From Colletotrichum lupini (Eukaryota > Ascomycota > Sordariomycetes > Glomerellales > Glomerellaceae): a stretch of 64,000 bases of DNA. The notes beneath the pieces were generated by a model, which searched no databases, was not told the DNA's origin, and saw only the letters and a list, made by a program, of their open reading frames with translations. Position numbers and translations under genes: made by a program. The DNA is taken from assembly GCF_023278565.1 (NCBI RefSeq), contig NC_064680.1:3906001-3970000 (forward strand), written 5' to 3'. This document shows, piece by piece, positions 21,511-34,807 of the stretch (position 1 is the stretch's first letter; each line of letters begins with the position of its first letter).

Positions 21511-24394
21511 AATGTATATATACGAATGCCAACTTGTTGGTAGAATTCATACTTGACTTCGACGTATATTGTATCGGAACTCATGAATCCAGCCATCTGA
21601 CAACGAGCACGCCTGATGTGTGTACTCAGCTAGATCAAACAAAGCCGTAGGCGTAGGAGGCATCGCAGTATTGGCATGGAGCTTTCAAGTCACCGATTCT
21701 CATTAAAAAGAGGGTGATATACAGGCGGTAGCAAACATGCGGAAAATTCACATATATTCATCTCTGAAATGCCCACACGACCTCAATTATTCAACCTGAG
21801 CATCTTCATTGCGGGGCACTGAATGAATGTTATCCGCAAGTCTCCCCACAACCCGCCTGCGGCTGCAACGTGGGCTGCCGTAACGGAGACTTCAACTTTG
21901 GATCGTCGTTGCTCCGGAGAGAATCGTTGCCCCGGCGTCCGGGGTCCGACGTTGCCGGATCGGCACGATGGCGAAAGTCTCACGGGTCTCCGCCCCAATG
22001 AACGCGTGGACGAGCAGGACGGGGATTTATGATTGCGGCTCCAGAGATCGGCAAACTGCTCAGTCGGTGAGATTTTGCTTCTGGATAAGCTCATCTGCTG
22101 CCACTCTGGATGAGACGAGCGTTGATAAAAGCAATCTCGTCAGCAACGGTTGGCTGAGATGTGAGGAGTCGGGTGGCATGTGATCGACAGAGTGGTTGGG
22201 GACTTTTCACCACCAGTCGTTGATCCGGGGATGGCTGCCCGCGTGGTGCGACAAGCACATCTAGTCCGTACGATCAGTCTAGCTATTCGAATACTGGCTA
22301 AAAATAGATTGTTCTCGTTTTTCCATTTCCGAAAGATGCAAACCGAATGGCCGCAAGTTCACCGAGAGCTGCAGCGCGATGGTATCTGCTTATCCTGTAG
22401 TAGGCACACGCCATTGCCCGTATGCAGATGAACGCAAAGCCAGCTTGTCTGGACGCAGTGGCAACTGGCAACTGCAAATCGAAGACGTGACGGACGAAAA
22501 CCTGGATGCAGGCCCCTGGAAAACCTTAACGATTCAGGGGTGGCGCCAGGCGGGCTCTTCTCCTCTCACACCCCCTTGGCGCCGTTGGCGGGCAACATCA
22601 GGCCTGGTGGGTGCCTCTTTGCGCTCTAGTAAAAGTCAATTTCCTTGGCCGTCGTTCGTCTGAAAATACTTGGCACTTGTGTCTTGGCGACAATCCTGAC
22701 ATGGCCTTTCCGAGACTCGCAGAGTCCAAAGTCCCAAGGGCTGCAGCCGGTTGACTCGGTTGGGGAGGCACAGCAGAAACGCAGCGGAAGATCTTGTGGA
22801 AGATGAAAGGAGGAGGCGGTCGGACAAAGCAGAGGGTGACGGGTACTTGACACCTGGGCGCACACGTTGCGTCGTAGGACCGAGGACGACGTGGACTGGG
22901 GGTAGTCGGAGAGGGGGATGTGGAGGATTATTTCAATTAAATTGAACAGCGAGAGCGGCAGATGGGGAATGGAATGCCAGGCTGTCAGCTCATTCTGCAA
23001 TCTGCACCGTGTTGTTTCTTTTCCACACTCTCTGAGTCTCATTATCCAATACTCATGCCCGCGGAGCGGTGCCGGGCACCGGGGGAGGGGTTGCACTGCT
23101 GGGGGAGAACCCCACCTGGCACCCGGCTGCCCACTGCACGGCAAAGCCGAACGTAGGCCTGTAGTGTGATAAGGGAGAGGAAGGGAGGGAGGCTCGGGAG
23201 CTTGGGAGTCGGGATTCGAATTGCAAGTCTCTTAGAGTCTGCATAGAGAGGGGGAGGTCCGAATCCGATGTTGGCGAGTGGCTTTTCGCGTCCGGATGGG
23301 AGCCGCGGTTGTTACTGCAACAAGCGATACGGATACGGTGCAACCATTACACGGCATGACAGCCGGGCAGATCATAGAACGACATCAGCCAAGCCTGTTT
23401 TTCTTTTCGTGATACACAGTAACGGTCTGCAGGTGGCTGGTCGTTTCCTGGATAAGTGACTCGTAGCATGGCAACCTGATGTGACCATGCCAATCCCATT
23501 GTGATGCTTCCTGCGCGACAACCGCTGCAAAGAGAAACATCGGCGAGATAATCGATAACAGAAGGAAAGGAAAACGGGCTGTACTGAGCCACCATTGTGC
23601 AAATTGGAACCTCACCGTGCCATCGAATCGATTCGGCGTTTTGTCCGCATTCCTGAGTGCAGACTAGCACCAACTGAGGGCACATTCGCAGCGACTTCAG
23701 CGAGACATTCAACGAGGCGCGGGCTTTTAGCACGACGACGAACTGGTGTCCATGACGAATGAGAGGCTCGGCTAGTGGCAGCTTGTCTTAGCAGCCAGCC
23801 TTCCCGCACGCCACACGTTGGCAAAGCTGGACAAGTTCAGGCACAAGTTTGCACACATGCAGCCAGACTGTATAGTGTATGTAGGCTTTTGATAGCTCGG
23901 ACCAATTCATTGGAAAACTGGACACTTGTGTGTTTTTCCCGAGGGATGTTTCTCCTTCGCGCGGGAAAAAGAGTAGCGCCTCTGAAACCAATGGCTGATC
24001 ATGCCAAGAGTCCGAATTTGGTTTACGCATTCTATAGTTTTTTAAGGCATTTGGAACTTGTGGAGAAGCTTTTTATGAATGTTTTTATGTATTCTGATTT
24101 CGAACATGATGAGAAATATGTATAATGTTTGTTGACCCTGATTTCCCTTCCAGCAGGGGATGATGATGATGATGACATATTCCGCGCCCCCCTTATTGTT
24201 GCGTAATTCTATACTGATCTATGTGCAGTAGTTACAGGCATTACATTATCGTAACAGTCATCTTTGGTTTTGTACGTCTGTGATACGCGCACATTGTGCC
24301 GTGTGCAAATGTTAAGCGCGACCCGTAGGCGCCGCCTGTCCCGCGCGTTATGTGTGTGATAAAACAACGATGCTATGAGTTGATTTGAAGCAAT
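21511..24394. other. long convergent intergenic region
   Basis: About 2.9 kb between the 3' ends of the large finger-protein gene (+) and the GT2 gene (-). Many short frames overlap on both strands (for example 22626-23144 minus, 23347-23733 minus, 23775-24125 plus) but none has family motifs or consistent introns. A (GAT)n microsatellite lies near 24160-24175. No tRNA or rRNA recognised. Confidence 0.5.
24160..24175. repeat. (GAT)n microsatellite
   Basis: A short run of GAT triplets in the convergent intergenic region about 220 bases beyond the GT2 stop codon. Confidence 0.8.
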
Positions 24395-27094
24395 CTAGTA
24401 GATGAAGGAGAGGACGAAGACGAGGATCGTGTAGGCCGAGGTGACGGTCAACTCGGTCTCGAACCACGCAGCCTGGCCGCCAAAGGCAATCTTCTTGCTC
24501 TGAGGTGTCGGGTGGGCGACAAAGGTCTTGGGGTCGCGCTCGAGAAGCTGCTCGCGGTCCGGCATGTTCGGCGGGTCAATGGCGTAGGCGATAGGCGTCC
24601 AGAGCGAGCTGCAGATGAAGATGAAAGTCAGGGGCGGCCAGAAGGCGTGGGTGATGAGACACATCAGGATATCGCGGAGCTCATCGTTGACGTAGAAGCA
24701 GCGGTACGAGGTGAGAACCACGCCGACAAGGGTGAGGTAGACGAAGGCCAGGTGGAAGATTGCCATGTAGTTGAAGAGGATACCCCAAAGACGGCGGAAC
24801 ATGCCCTTGCGGGTCTTGGGGTCGCGCTCATTGAGGGCGGAGCCGAGGGATCCGGTGGGCTTGAAGGCCTGCGTCTGACCACCGAGCCAGGTGGGGAGGA
24901 TGAATGAGCGGATGATGCAAAGCGCGATGTACGGAGACATCCAAAGCTGGTAACGAGAACCGCGCTGGCCGGTGTGGTAGCCCGCGGGGATGAAGAGAGC
25001 AAACTCGCACAAACGATTGGTGAGCGTGGCGGCAAAACAGGCGCGGATGAGCCAGCGGAGCTGCTCATAGTTGGCGTAGGCGACCAGGGGCTTGCCCATG
25101 ACCAGGATAATCGGGATGGCGAACATGGAGAGGGTCAGGAGAATCGTGTACAGACTGAGTGTAGCGTAGAGGAAGCCGGAAAAACGCTGCGCGACCGTCA
25201 TCTGCTTGACCTTCTCACCGTACAAGCAGAAGTTGAGCTTGAACGACGTGTCAACGGTACCAATGGCCCAGCGGGTACGCTGCTTGAGATGGCCGCCATA
25301 ATCCTCGGGGACGGTGCCAAACTGGAGGGGCTCGTGGATGTAGGCCGTCTTCCAGCCCTTTCCAAGCATCAAAGTAGAAGTAGCAACATCCTCAGCCAAG
25401 GAGCCGAGGGGGAAGTTTCCTATCTCATCCAGAGCCTCACGACGTACGCAGTAGCCGGAACCGGTGCACCAGGCCACGCCGAGGGCGTCCTTGATGGGCT
25501 CAATGACGTGAACGAAGAAGTCCAGGGACTGGGCGAGAGGATCGGATGGCGGGGTGTTGTAGAATAGCTGCGGGGGGCAGGCGAGGGCCACCTTGGGGTC
25601 AATGAGCATGTGAGGCAGAATGGCACGGAGCCAGTCGCGCTCGGGGATCTGCAGGTTCAGAGTTAGCTGAGGTTGAACATTGGGCGAAACCTTAAAATCG
25701 CGGGGGACGGGGTCATCATTGAAGGGTATAGTGAGCTGTGGCTGGTTTGAACGTACCATATCAGCGTCGAGAGCAGCCATAAACTGACCAGCGCCGCCGG
25801 GCATCGTGTGGACAAAATCGAGGGCGTAGTTCAGGTTACCGGCCTTGAAATGGTGAGGCACACCGGGGTACTTGGGGCGGCAGAGGTAGTGAACATTGGG
25901 GTAAGTCATGGCCAAGGCTGCGATACCGCTCTCCAGGCCCTCGGATTTGCCGTCATCGCAGATAATGACGCGGAACCGGTCGCGGGGGTAATCGACGTCG
26001 CAGGCAGCGCGGGCGGTGTCAAGAACCAAATCATCCTCTTCACCGCAGCAAGTGAGCAGAACATCGACGGTGGGAACGTCCTCGCCCATAAGTCTCAACT
26101 TAGGACGCTGACGCTTCTTCATGGACCACATGGTCCAGATGTTGTGCATAATTGAGGGAATGGCAACAGTAATTTCGACAGCGATGAAGACCCAAGCCTG
26201 AGCATATATTTCCTTGGCGAGTTGCTGAGCAGAGATGACGCAGTAGATACGAAGAGCGAGGTAGACGAGGTACATTCCGGTAGCGAGGATGGTGAGAATA
26301 GGAACCATGCGGAAGACGTGGCGCTTCCAGCCGCCCCAGATGTCGGAGTCGTCGCGCTTGTGAAGTCTCGCAATCTGGTCGCTGCCCTCAACCCACTCCT
26401 TGGCGAGGACCGGTGAGGCCTGTCCGGGGAGCAAGTTTTGCAAACTTTGGTGGCTCTGGTTCTGTTCAAAGTGTCAGCGGTTTTGAAACTATCGTGAATT
26501 CATCAAGGATTGTCATACCATTGGGCTGTTAGGCGTGGAGTCGGTCGACCATGGATGCCTCGGGGCAGCCAAATGGTCAAACGGCGTGTTCGCGCCGCTC
26601 TTCAACGTAGGCGTCGCTGAGCGGGACTCGACCGGCGTGTCCATACCCGAGATCGAGGGCCCGATTGAAGGTGCGCCAGCCATGCCTATCGAGTGACGGT
26701 TTGCCCAACCGGGAGGTCCGTATAACTCGTCCCCGGAGACAGCGTGAGGCTGCTGGTACTGTTGTTGTTGGTTGTACGGCGGCTGGAACCCTTCCTGTTG
26801 CTGGTACGGAGAAGGTGCGTTATTCGTCAGGGCGCGTCCGAATTGCTCCTGGGACTGGGTCGGTTCGTTCTGGTACGGGCTACCATACGGGTTTTGAGAG
26901 TACTCCTGGTATTGCTCCTGGTACTGAGGTTGTTGGTATTGCTGGTTTTGCTGCATCTGCTGGTTGTTGTTCTGATACGGCGGCTGATATTGATTTTGGT
27001 GAGGGTGATGATGTCCTTGAAGAACATCAATTTCCACCATTTCCCCCTCCGGGTAATCCTGACCCTGCTGCGGTCTTCCGTGTCCCCCCATCAT
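24395..27094 (-). CDS. cellulose-synthase-like glycosyltransferase family 2 (polysaccharide synthase)
   Basis: Three exons on the minus strand: 27094-26519, 26461-25757 and 25648-24395, giving 844 residues. Introns of 57 nt (GTATGA..GAACAG) and 108 nt (GTACGT..CTGCAG) are both phase 0. The first ~190 residues are disordered and rich in Gln, Asn, Pro and Tyr. Two membrane helices precede the GT-A domain, which has ICDDGKSEG, the metal/UDP-binding DAD at 424-426, the catalytic-base motif LAEDV near 511-515 and Q-x-x-RW (QRTRW) at 550-554. Several C-terminal membrane helices follow. This is the processive GT2 layout of cellulose and mixed-linkage glucan synthases. Aspergillus fumigatus Tft1/CelA, a (1,3;1,4)-beta-glucan synthase, has this kind of architecture as I recall, so a wall or matrix glucan is the likely product. 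A GH12-type endoglucanase gene is divergent from it. The ATG at 27094 was taken because the frame has no earlier ATG; 27091 is an equal alternative. Confidence 0.92.
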
Positions 27095-30000
27095 GATTGC
27101 GGTGTTGACCAACCGATGGCTGGAATGAACGAGTGAATAGCGTGTCTAGGGCGGAAACGTTGTGTGTGTGTGCCGAAACCAAAGGGACAGCCAGAGTGTG
27201 TGTAAGAGGCTGGGTCGCAGGTAAAACAGGAACAATAGTGAATCCCCGCGCGTCTCGCTCTCCCTGCTCTTTTCTCTTCCGCCAAGTTCAGTTCGAGACT
27301 TGGACGGACGTTTTGGTTGAAAAACGAATGTGGGTGGTGATGTAAAGGGAAGAAGTATTGGGATCGAAGGAAAAAAGAAGTCGACCCGCTTAGTACATGT
27401 AGGAGGAGTTGTAGCACAGGAGCATCGACCGATATGTCATCCAACAGGAGGAGCTTTTGCACAAGTGGCACCCAAACACAGACTTCCAAGAGCCTGGACT
27501 GACTTGACAGACAGGAATCAGAATGCCGGTCAGGTCTGGGGGAGGGAGTGTACAAGAAAAGAGACGGATTGACAAAAGGCCGGGCTTCTCTTCTCTTGTG
27601 CTTCTCGGGGGGTAAGGTCAACGGGAACGGGATCAGTCTGGGGGAAAGGAGCAATTGGCAAGCAAGACATGGGACTAGGAGCTTGCTGGGAGGGCCCGCG
27701 GACACATCAGGGACATACATGACTTAACGGGAACCCACTCGGACTCCGCTAAGCCTCACTGCCCTGATTACGATCCGACGAGAGCCTGACGTGATTAAAA
27801 TTGGGAGGTCCAGGTTGATGGAGCCCACATCATCGGCCTGTCCAGTCTGGGCGCGAGGATGGTGAATCTGTGATGGACTCGCCCCATTTCACATTTCGCC
27901 CCGGGTCAGGTCTGTGCCACCTTGGATTCGAGTGGCCTGCCTTGCCAAGCTGTCCTGGGTTATTGCCTCCCAATGCCTATTCGCTTTCGTACTCTTTGCT
28001 TTCTGAAGACAGTGTCGGAGTTGACTCTGATTCTCCTACATAGCCCTATGCATACATAGTCATAGTACTCCGTAGAGAGGTCGTGCCAGCCGGGTGGGAT
28101 AGAGAGAATTGGCATTGGCAACAGATACCAAGCCAGCTGGACTGGGCATGGAGGGAGACAGCCAAGCGCTTGCTTCAGCAGTCATGGTCCTAAGGGAAGG
28201 GAAGAAGGGGGGGGTGTGTGTGGGAGGTCTCCTGGAAGGGTGTGAGCGGCGCGCGGACGCCGGGGATCAGGTTAGCTTGTGTTGCCTAGCAAGTCCATCA
28301 AGCCACTCGCAACCCCGAAAGCCTACTGGCTGGGTTCGACCGCCGCGCCGTTGGTTTGTTGTTTTCTTTTCTATGTTATTTTGATCCTTGGGTCGAGTTA
28401 GTGGAGAGTCTGCCACCTATGGGCACGTTCTCCCTCGTCCGCTCGCATATGCTCACTAAAGGATTGGATGTTTCGGTCAGAAAAGATGGACATAACCAGG
28501 GGCCAAGAGTCTCCACTTGAAAGACATTAGGGGAAGGAAAGTACGGCTAGTGGTCGTAGAAAAGGAAAACAAAAGAAAAGCTGTCATGAATGGTGACTCG
28601 AGCCAAGTTCCTTGACCTTTTCCCACCTCTTCCGCGATGCTCTGTAGCAAGCAAGACAGGGACAACCGGGCAGCTGTCTCTCTTTCTCTCTCTTCTGAAT
28701 CTTGACTCTTGAACCTTGATTTCGGGTAGTCTTTGCGTTCTCCTTTGCTGTGCTTCCTATTATTTTCTTTTTCCTCGAGGAGGGGCCGAGCCCACTGTTC
28801 GGATGACAATGTTCGCCAATGAGGGCCATCCCAGGACCGTCCAATGACTTCCAGGGCCATCCCAGAGTCCGCGTCCAAGGCCGTCGATGGCAGTCTGGTT
28901 CTTATCCACTTGCAGGGCCGTTATCTTCACAAATCCCTGCTTTTTTCTCGTGTTCTAGAAATGCGGGTACCATTTTATGCAAGGATGACCGAAGGCAGCC
29001 GGCACATTGACTGGCGCTAGGCCAGGGGCCGGTCCGATTTAGAAGCAGGACCTGCAATCGTCGATTTTGTGATCTGAGATGTCCGGTCTAGCTGGCAAAA
29101 GTTTGCTTGAGCTTTGGGCCTTTTCGGAGGAGGGGGAACGACGGGATGATGGAATGGAATGGATGGACCACCACATATCCGCATACTATCCGTACACAAG
29201 TTAGGACTCAGCATTGGAAGGGGGTTTATTTTTGAGGAGGCAAAGAAAAAAAAAAGACAGCCGGTCCCAGATAGATCCTCGCCGGTGTAAACGTCCCCAA
29301 CGGACCAGGCTTTACACCGTCTGCTTGCTCCAGGACTTTGGTCGTTTCGTTTCGTTTTTTTCTCTCTTGCCCATCGCGTTCCGCCCGGTTTGTTTGGGAT
29401 TCAGACTGGCAGAGCAATTGGTGAACATAAGCACGAGCAAGGAGGACGAGGTAATTACAGTCTGCTGCACTGGCTGCAGAAAAGAGGACAAGCCTTTCCG
29501 GGGTGGCGTGCTGCGCCGCGGTTGAGGATAGGGGTTCTTATCCTCGTAGACTCTTTCTGGACATTCGTTTGCCCGACGCGCCTCAGTTCTGCATTTTCTT
29601 TTCCAATATCCTCACTTGGCTTGGCCTGTTCTTGCGCTCGAATCCCAGGCCCTGACGTACGTCGTACAGTTAACTGCTGCCGACTGAACAAGCCTCGTCT
29701 GGAGCCTTTCTGCTCGCCGACTGTCTACTTGTCTGACTCTGCTGTCTGCTGTGGCCTGTGACTGCATTTCTCACCACGCAGACAGCAAGCCTCACCCAAC
29801 GGTGCTCGGATCATCCAGACACGCCCCCTTTCCACACCCCCTTTCCCTGTCCCCTGGATACCTGCACGAGTCGAGGCCCGCGCCCGCGTTCCCTGACATA
29901 CCCTTACCTGACCAGACAGACCTGGCTTGAACCTCTCCTTACCTGAACCTCCCACCCACCTAATCGATTACCTACCCTCCCATACCTAAACCAGAATCCG

Positions 30001-30200
30001 ACCGTCACCGACGACACCTCTTTCGCTCCTCTGCATGTGCTGCTGCGAATAGAAGTAGACGAATTGCGTCGGATTTCCGCCTGAGCCTGTCCGCATCGTC
30101 GTCTTTTGGAAGGGATCACTGCAGCAAAACAGCTCGAAGAGAGACGTAGAAAGCATTCACTTACGCTCGTTTTCCTTACTCTCTCTTTCCCCTATTCAAA
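27095..30200. promoter_or_regulatory. 3.1-kb divergent intergenic region, GT2 / GH12
   Basis: This region lies upstream of both the GT2 gene (minus) and the GH12-type gene (plus). It is unusually long for neighbouring fungal genes. It has pyrimidine-rich leaders on both sides (plus strand about 29580-30200; minus strand about 27240-27710), suggesting long 5' untranslated regions. Several small open frames could act as upstream ORFs, but none could be supported as a gene. Confidence 0.45.
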
Positions 30201-31875
30201 ATGCCTTTCCTCGGCTTCCGCTGGGTCGTCAACTTCGTGTTGCTGGCCGTCCCCATCGGAGCGACTCTCGGTATCCTCATTGGAATCGACGCTGGCAGGA
30301 GTTCAAACGGACAATCGCCAATTTTCACCGAGCCTGACAACCCGGGCACGACACCAAAGAACAATGGCATCACGGCAATGGTATCATGCGACAAGGCAAT
30401 GGGTCTTCACCCTCTGTCCAAGGGTCAGGAGTACACACGTAAGTCAAGTCCTTCTCATCAGTCTTTCGCGATGTCTTCATCGTCGCCTGTCTCCTCCACG
30501 GGAACCTGCCTCTCCGCAACATGCGGCGGTACGGGCCGAACACCACGATGCAGTCAAGCCTCTCCCGTTGCGGATGCTCTGCGCGCTGTCTGTCTCTATG
30601 TCATCTGAACTATCTTGCGTTTTTCTTTGGGAACAACACGGACTCCCGTGTTTTGTTTGTGTGTTCTGGCCCGCGGACCTTGTCATGCTTCATGGCATGA
30701 GCCGTAGATTTGTTTTGACTTTTGCTCCCTTGAAATGCGAAACCTGTCTGGGCGGGCGCAACCTGGCCGTCCGGTCCAGTTGGCTGGCCTTCCTGATCTT
30801 GCAGATACACACGGGAGCTTTTCTTTATTACAACAAGACAACAGCATGCTGACGATTTCTGTTTTGACGCAACAGTGAACCCGAACCAGTGGGGTTGGAC
30901 AGAAGGCACAGATGGTCTCTTGTGTATGAATGTACGTTGACTCTTAACCCCTCCTGCGCCCATCTTCATCGCGGGGTTTGGTATCACCAGGGCCAAGCCT
31001 TCCACTGCAGCTTCAACGTTTGCATAGCTTGAAGCTGCAGTGTCGCCGAGCATGGCCATCAACCATGAGCAGCGCAGCTAACCCGTCGCTCCCCGTCTCA
31101 GGTTACCACATTCAACAACCAGACATACGATACCGGCTTCAGCGCCCCCGAGTTCTACGTCACATGGCGCTACCCCCGTGGCCCCGAGACGCAGCCCGTC
31201 CACGCTTTCCCCAACATCAAGGTCGACGGCAGCTCTCTCCCGGTCTCCATTCCCAAGCTCTCAAACATTAACGTAGATGTCGAGTGGTCCTACTCTGTCG
31301 GCAACTATACCACCGATGGCGCAGCTGCGACGAACACCGACGAGACTGAGCTTACCGACAATGACACCAACACCAACGTCGCCATCGATATGTTCTTGGA
31401 CGACGACAAGACCTCGGCGCAAGACAGTACCAAGGCGAAGTACGAAGTGATGGTGTGGTTTGGCACATTTGGCGCAGCGACACAGCCCATCGGTTACCAA
31501 AATGGCGCCGGCGCACTTACCACAGAGACGATCAACGGAACCACATTGTAAGTTGCTGCTTCCCCGATATCCTTGATTGGAATGTGGGATTCTGGGAGTC
31601 AAAGCTAATAGTACTTGCCTTGCAGCCAACTCTTCTTTGGACAAAATAGTTTGAGCCAATACGTCTTGACCTGGAAGGCCACGGCAACGATCGAGCACTT
31701 TGTCGGCGATCTCGCCCCCCTTCTGACGAAGCTTACCACCATGACCAACGCCAACTTCCCTACGACCTCGACATATCTCGGCTACATGGGTCTTGGTTCC
31801 GAAGCGCTCTCAGCCACCAACGTTGTCACGTTCCGCGTACCGACCCTATCGATGGAGATCAAGGCATCATCATAA
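30201..31875 (+). CDS. GH12-type endo-beta-glucanase, N-terminally membrane-anchored
   Basis: Four exons, 30201-30438, 30876-30931, 31102-31547 and 31626-31875, giving 329 residues; introns are 437, 170 and 78 nt, all in phase. An N-terminal hydrophobic helix (about residues 8-30, VVNFVLLAVPIGATLGILIG) is followed by a Ser/Pro/Asn linker, so the protein is either secreted or, more likely, a type II membrane protein. The catalytic part has the GH12 hallmarks NQWGW, AIDMFLDD, KYEVMVWFGTFG with candidate nucleophile Glu213, and a C-terminal GLGSEALSA with candidate acid/base Glu306. GH12 enzymes cut beta-1,4-glucan, xyloglucan or mixed-linkage glucan with retention. The position head-to-head with a glucan synthase suggests trimming or release of that product rather than plant-wall digestion. 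Substrate is inferred only. Confidence 0.85.
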
Positions 31876-34760
31876 GAGAATCAAAAACGAGAAACAGACC
31901 ATACAATGGTAATGTGTACATTGGACATTGGCTATTTTTTGTTAGCGAGCATTGATATCTGCACCAACTAGAATAATGAATTTTTCAGGGACATTTGGGA
32001 TAATGATCACATCATATTTTGTATATACGCATATATCATCGGATGGCAGGGGCTTCAGGGTGGTTATCATTCATCAACGCGCACTTTGAATCAAGATAAC
32101 CTACTATATTCAATTCCGACCCAATATCATGTGATCCTTGGAATGCTCTTTTGTTGCTGACATTTCGCTTCGCTATGGCCCCCCACCTCCATTGATGAGA
32201 ATTGCGCACACGTTTACCATGGCAAAGTTATGCAACGAACCGGAGCTCGCGGTGATGAATCCACTTTACATCTCCAAGCGAGCAAAGGAGCTGTCCGCCG
32301 AGGCTCTTGGTATGGCCTATTAAGGACAGGGAACCGCCATTTCGGTGTGGATATGTGCCGACTCTCGACCCACTGATAATTCCGTACAAAAAATCCCTCC
32401 CAAATTCAGGTTCGTCGAAGGATTCGCAGGCGGCCTGAGGCCAGTAATAGGGGGCGTGAAAATTGCCTGGGCAAAACCTGGGCAGACGCAGGTACAGAAC
32501 GCTTAGCGACAAGGGCTACCTGGTAGACTTGGCCAAGGTTTCTCTGCCCAGTTCCACCCCAGTCTATCCGTACACTCGCCAGAATTGGTCAGGGCCTCAC
32601 GGGCTTTTTCCTGGAGGGATGGGACGGGAGGAGGGGGGATTGGAAGGGCAAAAAAAACGTCCCCCCACCAGACGACGTCAGAACGCCCAGCCGCGGGTGC
32701 GCAGCGCGTAGAAATTGGATCCCCCTCTCGGGATGGGCGGGCAAAGGGGGCGGCAGAGTTACGGATGGTAAGGTGAGCCTTGGAGTTTAGTTGTCAGTTG
32801 TCAGCTTGACAACCCAGGCTGTGCCTGTTCAGCGCGGCAAGTTTCGAGCCGCGAGTCGCAATTGCTGCTGCCCAGCGGGTGGAAAACATTTGGGGGGAAA
32901 GTGTTGATTGCGTATTTCCCAAAGTTTTCGTGTTCACATTGCCGTCGTTGGTACGAAGAAGCAGATGGGCCCGAAACTATGATGGCCGCCGCCCCATCTC
33001 CATTCATTCGTAGGATTGACTCGAGTTCGTCATCAGTGTTCAGAATGCAACAAGACACTGTCTCGGTCGATCGCTGAAGTTGAATTCCTGGACTGCCCGT
33101 CGTTCAGCTCCCGTCGTCTGCTCCAGATCCGCTGCCAGATCTGCGCGGCACGGAGTGTGGCTGTACAACACGGATACGACCGGAGAGGAGGGGCATGAGT
33201 CGAGTCAACTAGCACCGTCGCATTCCAGTCCTCGTGTTCAGTGGTACGGGCAGGTCTGGTCTGCCAATCGGCTCGGCCCTGCTGGGTTCATGTTCGATGA
33301 GCGATGCATTGTTCAGCAGTTGATGGCGGCCGCGCATCTGCTCCACGGCCTTTTCGCGTCTTGGCGGCTCCCTCTTCGATTGGGAATCTGAGGCGCAGGC
33401 GACAGACGCGATCGTGGCGGTGGCGGCGACGGGAAAATGAAATGCCGTTGTCGCGATAGAACATTCATGGTGTTGCGGAAAATTGAGATCAAACATTGAA
33501 GTCAACTCTCAAGGATAGGCGACTGTTTGAACGGTGCGCCACGAGACTCACACTCTGTTGACATTCCATTAATGTACGCACGAGAAGAAATTAGTAGAGA
33601 AGGATTCGGCACAGAGACTCCAAGCTCTGCTTTAGGTATCTTAAACATCATAACTTGAGAGTTGCTGCACGTGCTCTTGAATCCTAGGAAGATACAGATA
33701 ATGCCGTCGTGCGAACTCTAAAAGAAAAAATACATCCGGGCAGTGTCGTTGAATTATAGTTGGTTTGCATGACGTTTCTGGTATTTGTAGATCGCGGGAA
33801 GGACGCAGTCACATCGTCGGTAGTGGTTCAATCAATTGTGTCTCGCTTAGTTCTCGTCGTCCTCTTAGGATTGAGGAGCGGCCTGTCACCTAGGCGCCAT
33901 GCAAGCGATGGCTGCAACACCATCGCTCCGAACCCATGCGGTCTATATGCTGGTTCGCTTCCAGCCGTGGCGGGCGATCAATTGCTGGGTAGTGGGCGAG
34001 ATCCTTTTCGGATCCTCTATGTCCTCAGACTCAAGACAGCGACGGAGCCCATCCTTCCGGTGTGCCCGCTTGGGTAAAGTCGCGATGAAGCTTAGACCAA
34101 GTCGTCGCACTATTCTAGTATTTCAATCAAAGGTACTTCATGAATTGAGCATTATCAGAGGGTCAAGAGCATTGTTCGTGCTCTTTGGCCAGGTTAATGC
34201 TTTGATCAACTGGGTGCAATAGTTTCAAACCTAGGAAGATAACCACCGTTACTAACCACATCAATTTCGCAAATTCTTGGCTTTCTCCTCGCTGTAGTGC
34301 AAACACGTAGAAGAAGGAATTTACAATCAATATTGATATAAGTTGTTCTTATGTGGTCAGACATTCGCTGTGCTGTGATCGACCTTGAGAGGTATCAGTC
34401 AGTTGCTGAGACTATGTGAGAGCTTACACAGCATTACAGTTTATTGGTCTCTTTAAGGCGGAGAACAAAATTTCGAAGAGGTTCGACGAAGAACGACGGA
34501 TGTAATTATTTAGAGAAAGAGTCGTAACCTGGAGGTTTCGGTGCGACTCAAGTTGCTACGATGGTACGAAATGGTGAGATTCTGCAAATACGGTCGTCCT
34601 GGAAGCCGATTCTCTAAGCAAGAAATATCTCCAAGAAAGGCGAATCTGATCGAGCACTCAGAGACTCTTTGAGAAGGCTCTCACAATCAGATGTCAAATT
34701 CGACTTCGCATTTGGATTGGACATTTGATTTGTAGAAAGAACCAATATTGACCTGTCAAG
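31876..34760. other. intergenic
   Basis: About 2.9 kb downstream of the GH12 gene up to the first Fot1-like transposon. Short frames (for example 32801-33077 and 33760-34222) show no domain or splice support. No RNA gene recognised. Confidence 0.5.
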
Positions 34761-34762
34761 TA

Positions 34763-34807
34763 AGTCGACCCACCCCCTTTTGGCCACCCCCCCCTTTTGG
34801 CCACCCC
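34763..34807 (+). repeat. left terminal inverted repeat, copy A
   Basis: A 45-bp GC-rich repeat containing two tandem copies of a roughly 17-bp unit of the form CCCCCTTTTGGCCACCC. Confidence 0.88.

Noticed and set aside
22626..23733. Minus-strand frames of 128 and 172 codons between the finger-protein gene and the GT2 gene
   Set aside because: Low-complexity Pro/Ser/Leu translations typical of GC-rich non-coding DNA, with no conserved motif.
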